64,000 nucleotides of DNA from Plectrocnemia conspersa (Eukaryota; Arthropoda; Insecta; Trichoptera; Polycentropodidae), in assembly GCA_009617715.1 (NCBI GenBank), contig VTFK01000372.1:186001-250000 (forward strand). Direction: 5' to 3'. Within the stretch, counting starts at the first letter, position 1, and each line of letters opens with the position of its first letter. A model generated the notes under the pieces. That model saw nothing but the letters and a program-made list of their open reading frames with translations. It ran no database searches and was not told the origin of the DNA. Made by a program: the position numbers and the translations under genes. Below are positions 60,010-64,000 of this stretch, piece after piece.

Positions 60010-61412
60010 AATATATTTTTTTTCTTGATGGAATTTCTCACTTAATTTGTCGCTTACCGCCCCCAAATTTTCCGGAAAAATGTCAAGGTCAAATTAATTT
60101 TAAATAACTTTTTTGCACCCTGGTAGCAGCTCAATAACTGTTTCACTAAATCAGCATAATTATTATCTAAAAAGCCTTCCACTATAGCTCTGAATGATTT
60201 TCATGCAGCTAACTGAACACTAATTAGATATTTTTGAACTCCTTGTTCTGTAATATTTCGCGTATTTGTGGTCCAACAAAAGTACCTTCTTTTAACTTAG
60301 CTTCTGAAATTTTTGGAAATTTTGTTATAATATAGTGTAAACCAGAGCCATTTTTGTCTAATGCTTTAGCCAATTTTTTTATGAGACCAAGATTTATGTG
60401 TAAAGGTAGTAAAAAAACTTTCTCTGAATTTACAGATGGCTTAAATTGAATAATGTCTTTTCCAGGCCATGTTAATATTTAATCATGTTCATGTGTCGCT
60501 CTGCTATTCCATAAATACAAGAATCAGCAATATTTAATAAATCCTCTTGGCAAACCTAGCAGTATAAGGCAATAACTTTTAAGTTTTGACAAATATTCCA
60601 TTGGAAGTTATTGTATTTTATTAAATTCATCAGAAGAGATATACTGTCGTAGGTTTTTTTCATATTAGTAGGTTTTGTATAATCATTGTGAAGCAAAACT
60701 GCTTTTATATGAATCTATGAATAGACGCCAATCCCCTGGATCATAATCTTCGATTATTTCTTAAAATAATCCACGTATATCCTTGCAATAACAAACGCTA
60801 TACATCATATATTAATAAACAGTTAGGTTTTTATTTATTTTTCTAAAATAAAAATTATAATTTCATTGTATCAGTTGTGAGCTAAGCAATTCAGCTTGTT
60901 GCTTTGATAAATTAATATCCCTTAGCAGATTGTTAAGCTCATTTTGTTAAATTAAATGTGGTTTCTTTTCGTATGCCTAACTTTTATTGCTCGATGATGA
61001 TGACGGTTTTCTTGAGGTAGAAGTAATAGGTTCTAGTATGTAAGAACTAAATCTGGTCTTATGGCAGATGGAAGGTTCGCATACTAAATGTAAAGGCAAA
61101 AGTAGCAATGTGTTACATGATCTGATCTCATGGTTCCCTTCACACAATTGGAACACAAAATGACATCGTTCTTTTTTTCTCATATAGCAACTGAGTTAGG
61201 TTTACCTTAAAAAATGTGCAGCAAACATAAGGAGCCCATGATTTGTCTTGATCAATAATATGGTACCCGGAGTAGTAAAAATATGCAGTTTTAACCTTTG
61301 GAATTATATTATTTTTCTGTTTGACAAATATATACCTATGTATATATGTACTACTTATGTAACAAAAACTGTCAATCGCGGTTTTGTAGTGTCTTAAGCT
61401 GCTTTTAAACAT
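60010..61412 (-). pseudogene. Degraded copy of a widespread insect repeat ORF of unnamed function
   Basis: Minus strand, N to C, over shifting frames: YHIIDQDKSWAPYVCC (61216-61265) with CTFF, then RTMSFCVPIV (61140-61170); a Ser-rich linker; ELNNLLRDINLSKQQAELLS (60880-60940); YDPGDWRLFIDSYKSS (60690-60740); KAVLLHNDYTKPTNMKKTYD (60640-60710); NFQWNICQNLKVIAL (60560-60610); VEGFLDNNYADLVKQLLS (60130-60190); and LDIFPENLGAVSDKLSEKFH (60028-60087). I recall these blocks, in this order, as a high-copy intronless protein family annotated 'uncharacterized' in many arthropod genomes. It is probably carried by a mobile element. No catalytic triad can be named. About a dozen stops or frameshifts: dead. 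Confidence 0.7.
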
Positions 61413-62535
61413 TTTACTGATTTTATGTATTATTTTGAGGTATTATTCTAAGTGCGCTTTCTCACTAAAACTGACAATTAGTTGACAGCAGTGTTGACAA
61501 TATTACTTTGTTTCCAAAATAAAATTGTGTTGCAGACACAAATAAAATAGTTATTAAAAATATTGCATGATTGGAGCAAGAATTAAAAATTATAACTTAC
61601 ATATATATTTATAAAACATACATCTTTTACTAAACAATCTGACGTACTAGATTTTTTGTTTTCGAACTTGAATTTATCTCTGGATAATATCAGGTTTTGA
61701 TATGCAAGTATCAAAAAAAGTTGGAAAATGTTGGCTAGTGTTAGTATAAGCATTAGATTTAAAAAAAATATATAATTTAATGATTCTTTCTCTTTATCAG
61801 TTAATATTCTATTAAAAATATACTTTATTGTCATAAAAAGTTTGTGAAATTCTTTTAAAAAAAATAAATAAATTTAATTTGATCCTTTTGTAAATAATAT
61901 TTACAAATATTGTGGTTTTGTAAAGAGAAATTACGATGTAAATCCACGTATACATTTAAATTTACACAAATTTTTTATCTCATAATCCTAAAAATTCTTA
62001 AATTACAATTAGTGTTATTGGAGTATGAATCTATTCCGTTTGCCCTTAATATAAATTATATTCACTCAGCTTAAAAAAAAATATAGCATTGGGGACATTT
62101 CAATTAGTTATTTTATATACATATGTTGAGCTTTAGTTTTTTTTTTGTAGAACATGCTCGTTTATTAAAATTTCACAGACTATTAAAATACAATACATTT
62201 AATTTAACCATTAGAAAAATTTATATATTTCTCATTTTATACAGAGAGTAAAATAACTTTGTAATCTAACATTGATTTTAGTTTGTTGTTTTTGTATTTA
62301 CATATATTGTAGTCATTTGGAAATATTGTTTTTTTGATTAATGTTGAACATTTAGTCTATACACTTTTATTAAAAAATATATAAAAAAATCATATATTTA
62401 TTTCCATATTGATATTTGTACTTATGTGCGTATTTCGCTACCATAATTAATTGAGTTAATTAAATACTAAATATAACATATGTTGTTAATTTTATCCCTA
62501 AGGTTAGACATTAAGGTATAATACACAGTAATTTC
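61413..62535. other. AT-rich stretch
   Basis: Nothing recognisable except acaattagttgacagcagtg near 61470, possibly a transposon end. Confidence 0.5.
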
Positions 62536-62539
62536 ATTG

Positions 62540-62740
62540 AGTATATCAGTCGAAGTCGGAATTATCCTTGCGTTTGGCATCCTTGACTAACTTTAACTGT
62601 AAACTTTTATCGCCATTTGATTCTCATCCGACGATAACGCAAAAGTAACCATTAAGAGTGCTCCGCGATAACCGTTACGTCCGTCAGTAACGTAGGTAAT
62701 GTGTGGCTCTTTGGCAATAATTGAAGGGTGGAAATTATAT
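62540..62740. promoter_or_regulatory. GC-richer island, candidate regulatory element
   Basis: Unique sequence with gtcgaagtcggaattatcc, ttttatcgccatttg, catccgacgataacgc and gataaccgttacg. Non-coding. Confidence 0.35.
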
Positions 62741-63004
62741 AGGGTATATATATATATATATTCCAATTCTATTTTTTTTATATGTGTATATAAAATTCGC
62801 TTGATGCATGACCATTGTCCGTATAAACACAATATAAATAATGTCATTAAATCTGGACGTTATTTTTAAAGCACATTTCTAATGATATGTTTTCAATGCT
62901 TTTAACGGACGTTGATGTATTATATTTTTACGATCTATAATCTGATTAGAAATATATATATTTTTTTTAATATACAATATAATTTTATTTTATTTAAAAT
63001 TTAT
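62741..63004. repeat. AT-rich with (TA)n microsatellite at 62746-62760
   Basis: tatatatatatata tract; the rest is plain AT. Confidence 0.6.
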
Positions 63005-63400
63005 GTCGCTTCAGCCCTATAGGATTTCCACCAATCAAAAATAATTTAAGGGGTTCTGTGAATGGATAATTATTTCTAAAATGTTAAATGTAAAATCTAG
63101 GGCTGCGCCCCTTATACGAAGGCAAGTGTATCTTGATACCTTTTGACCCTCAGCAAAGAGAAACTATATATAGGCCAGAGAGAGAGAGAGGTTCTGACGC
63201 ATTTCACTCTTGAGCGCCGGTTTTAATAAATATGAAAAAGAAGAAGAAGAAGAAGAAGGGGAAAATGAAAAGAGAGTTGAACACACCCGTAAAAAACCGG
63301 CAGACGTCCGAGTTTGAGTAATAACTCAAAATCGTAAACTTTGCATTATGACGTCGTAAAATTAAAATGGTTTACTTACGAAACGGCGTTTCATAAGTCG
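63005..63400. promoter_or_regulatory. Candidate enhancer with GA-type microsatellites
   Basis: (AG)n at about 63177-63191 and (AAG)n at about 63234-63257 lie in CpG-containing unique sequence (gagcgccggttttaataaat, aaaaaccggcagacgtccg, ttatgacgtcgtaaaat). Non-coding. Confidence 0.38.
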
Positions 63401-64000
63401 CTTGATAGTCAAATAAAGCTCAATTATTTATTTTTAACTTTGACATACAGAAAGCAGTAAAATGTTTTATTTTTTTTCTCTGCCAGTTGGCTAAATAGTG
63501 TAGTTATTATTTATTAAATAATTGTGTAGCCTAACTTCGTCCCGAGCCAACTGCTACGGCATTATATAATTCGAAATGAATTATATGTATTCAAAATTAA
63601 AATTAATACTTAGTACACTTCAAGATACGTTTGATCGATATCAAATCAACGCTTTAGTAATTTTGTCACATTTTCGACTATATAGGGCAATATTTTAGGC
63701 CTTATAAAAATACAATACAATGTAAAGTATATAAAAAAAAATATTCACTAACATATACATATATGTATATAATTTTTCTCTTTATTATATTAAGGAGAGA
63801 ATGTGAATAAATACTTAATAACGTAAAATATTTGTAAGCACAATCTGATAAAAACGCAATATAGTGAGTGATATAATATTTGCTACAAATAGCATTCATT
63901 GCGATGATTGTTAATTGTACAGCATCATATAGCATCCTTAGTAAAATACTGTTACTATTTTTAAATAATGTGTTTTTATTATCATTTATAATAAACATGT
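63401..64000. other. AT-rich stretch to window end
   Basis: Nothing recognisable. The minus open frame at 63702-63998 is low-complexity. Confidence 0.5.

Noticed and set aside
1..64000. CRISPR arrays, rRNA, intact tRNA, bacterial-type promoters or operons
   Set aside because: None seen. The window is eukaryotic and the short direct repeats are single duplications, not arrays.

Overview
The window looks like a piece of an insect nuclear genome. It is very AT-rich and has no dense gene arrangement, no operons and no long open frames. It carries decayed insect-type transposons: jockey-like and RTE-like LINEs, hAT, Tc1/mariner and piggyBac-like termini, and MITEs. I cannot place it below the level of insect from sequence alone.

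Only one convincing host protein-coding exon is visible. It lies on the + strand at 42219-42326. A long pyrimidine tract and CAG open it, a short signal peptide ending ALA-G is encoded, and a GTGAGT donor closes it in phase 1. This is the usual first coding exon of a secreted or membrane protein. No following exon could be found downstream (to 64000) and no upstream exon before it. The simplest reading is that most of the window is long intron of this one gene. The exon begins with GTAAGG directly after the CAG, so the 3' splice site is also a 5' splice site consensus, which is the form of a recursive-splicing (ratchet) site.

Scattered through the AT-rich background are some two dozen short GC-richer islands of 150-600 bp. 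They have no codon structure but carry homeodomain-, octamer-, Runx-, kappaB-, TEAD- and ATCGAT-like sites. They behave like candidate cis-regulatory elements of a developmental gene. Main islands: 1.96-2.4, 3.6, 5.3-6.2, 8.2-8.5, 11.3-11.9, 13.2-13.4, 16.9-17.6, 20.3, 21.4-21.7, 23.0-23.6, 26.8-28.4, 30.2-31.3, 33.9-34.8, 36.1-36.4, 37.6-38.2, 41.2-41.7, 49.2-49.7, 53.0-54.5, 56.2-56.8, 62.5-62.7 and 63.0-63.4 kb.

Recognisable mobile-element relics are: jockey-like RT on the minus strand at 10.1-10.6 and 24.9-25.3 kb; an RTE-like LINE on the minus strand at 13.7-16.5 kb, split by other sequence; a hAT-like end at 18.0 kb and a hAT transposase C-terminus at 19.7 kb; a jockey RT on + at about 45.0-47.75 kb with a 1970-bp hAT element (45033-47002, 8-bp target duplication) nested in it; a second LINE RT head-to-head at 47.76-48.06 kb; another jockey RT fragment at 49.8 kb; a Tc1-like transposase on the minus strand at 57.9-58.7 kb; and a long degraded copy of a widespread but unnamed insect repeat ORF on the minus strand at 60.0-61.4 kb. 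MITEs, a foldback element, SINE-like tRNA remnants and several perfect short hairpins complete the picture.
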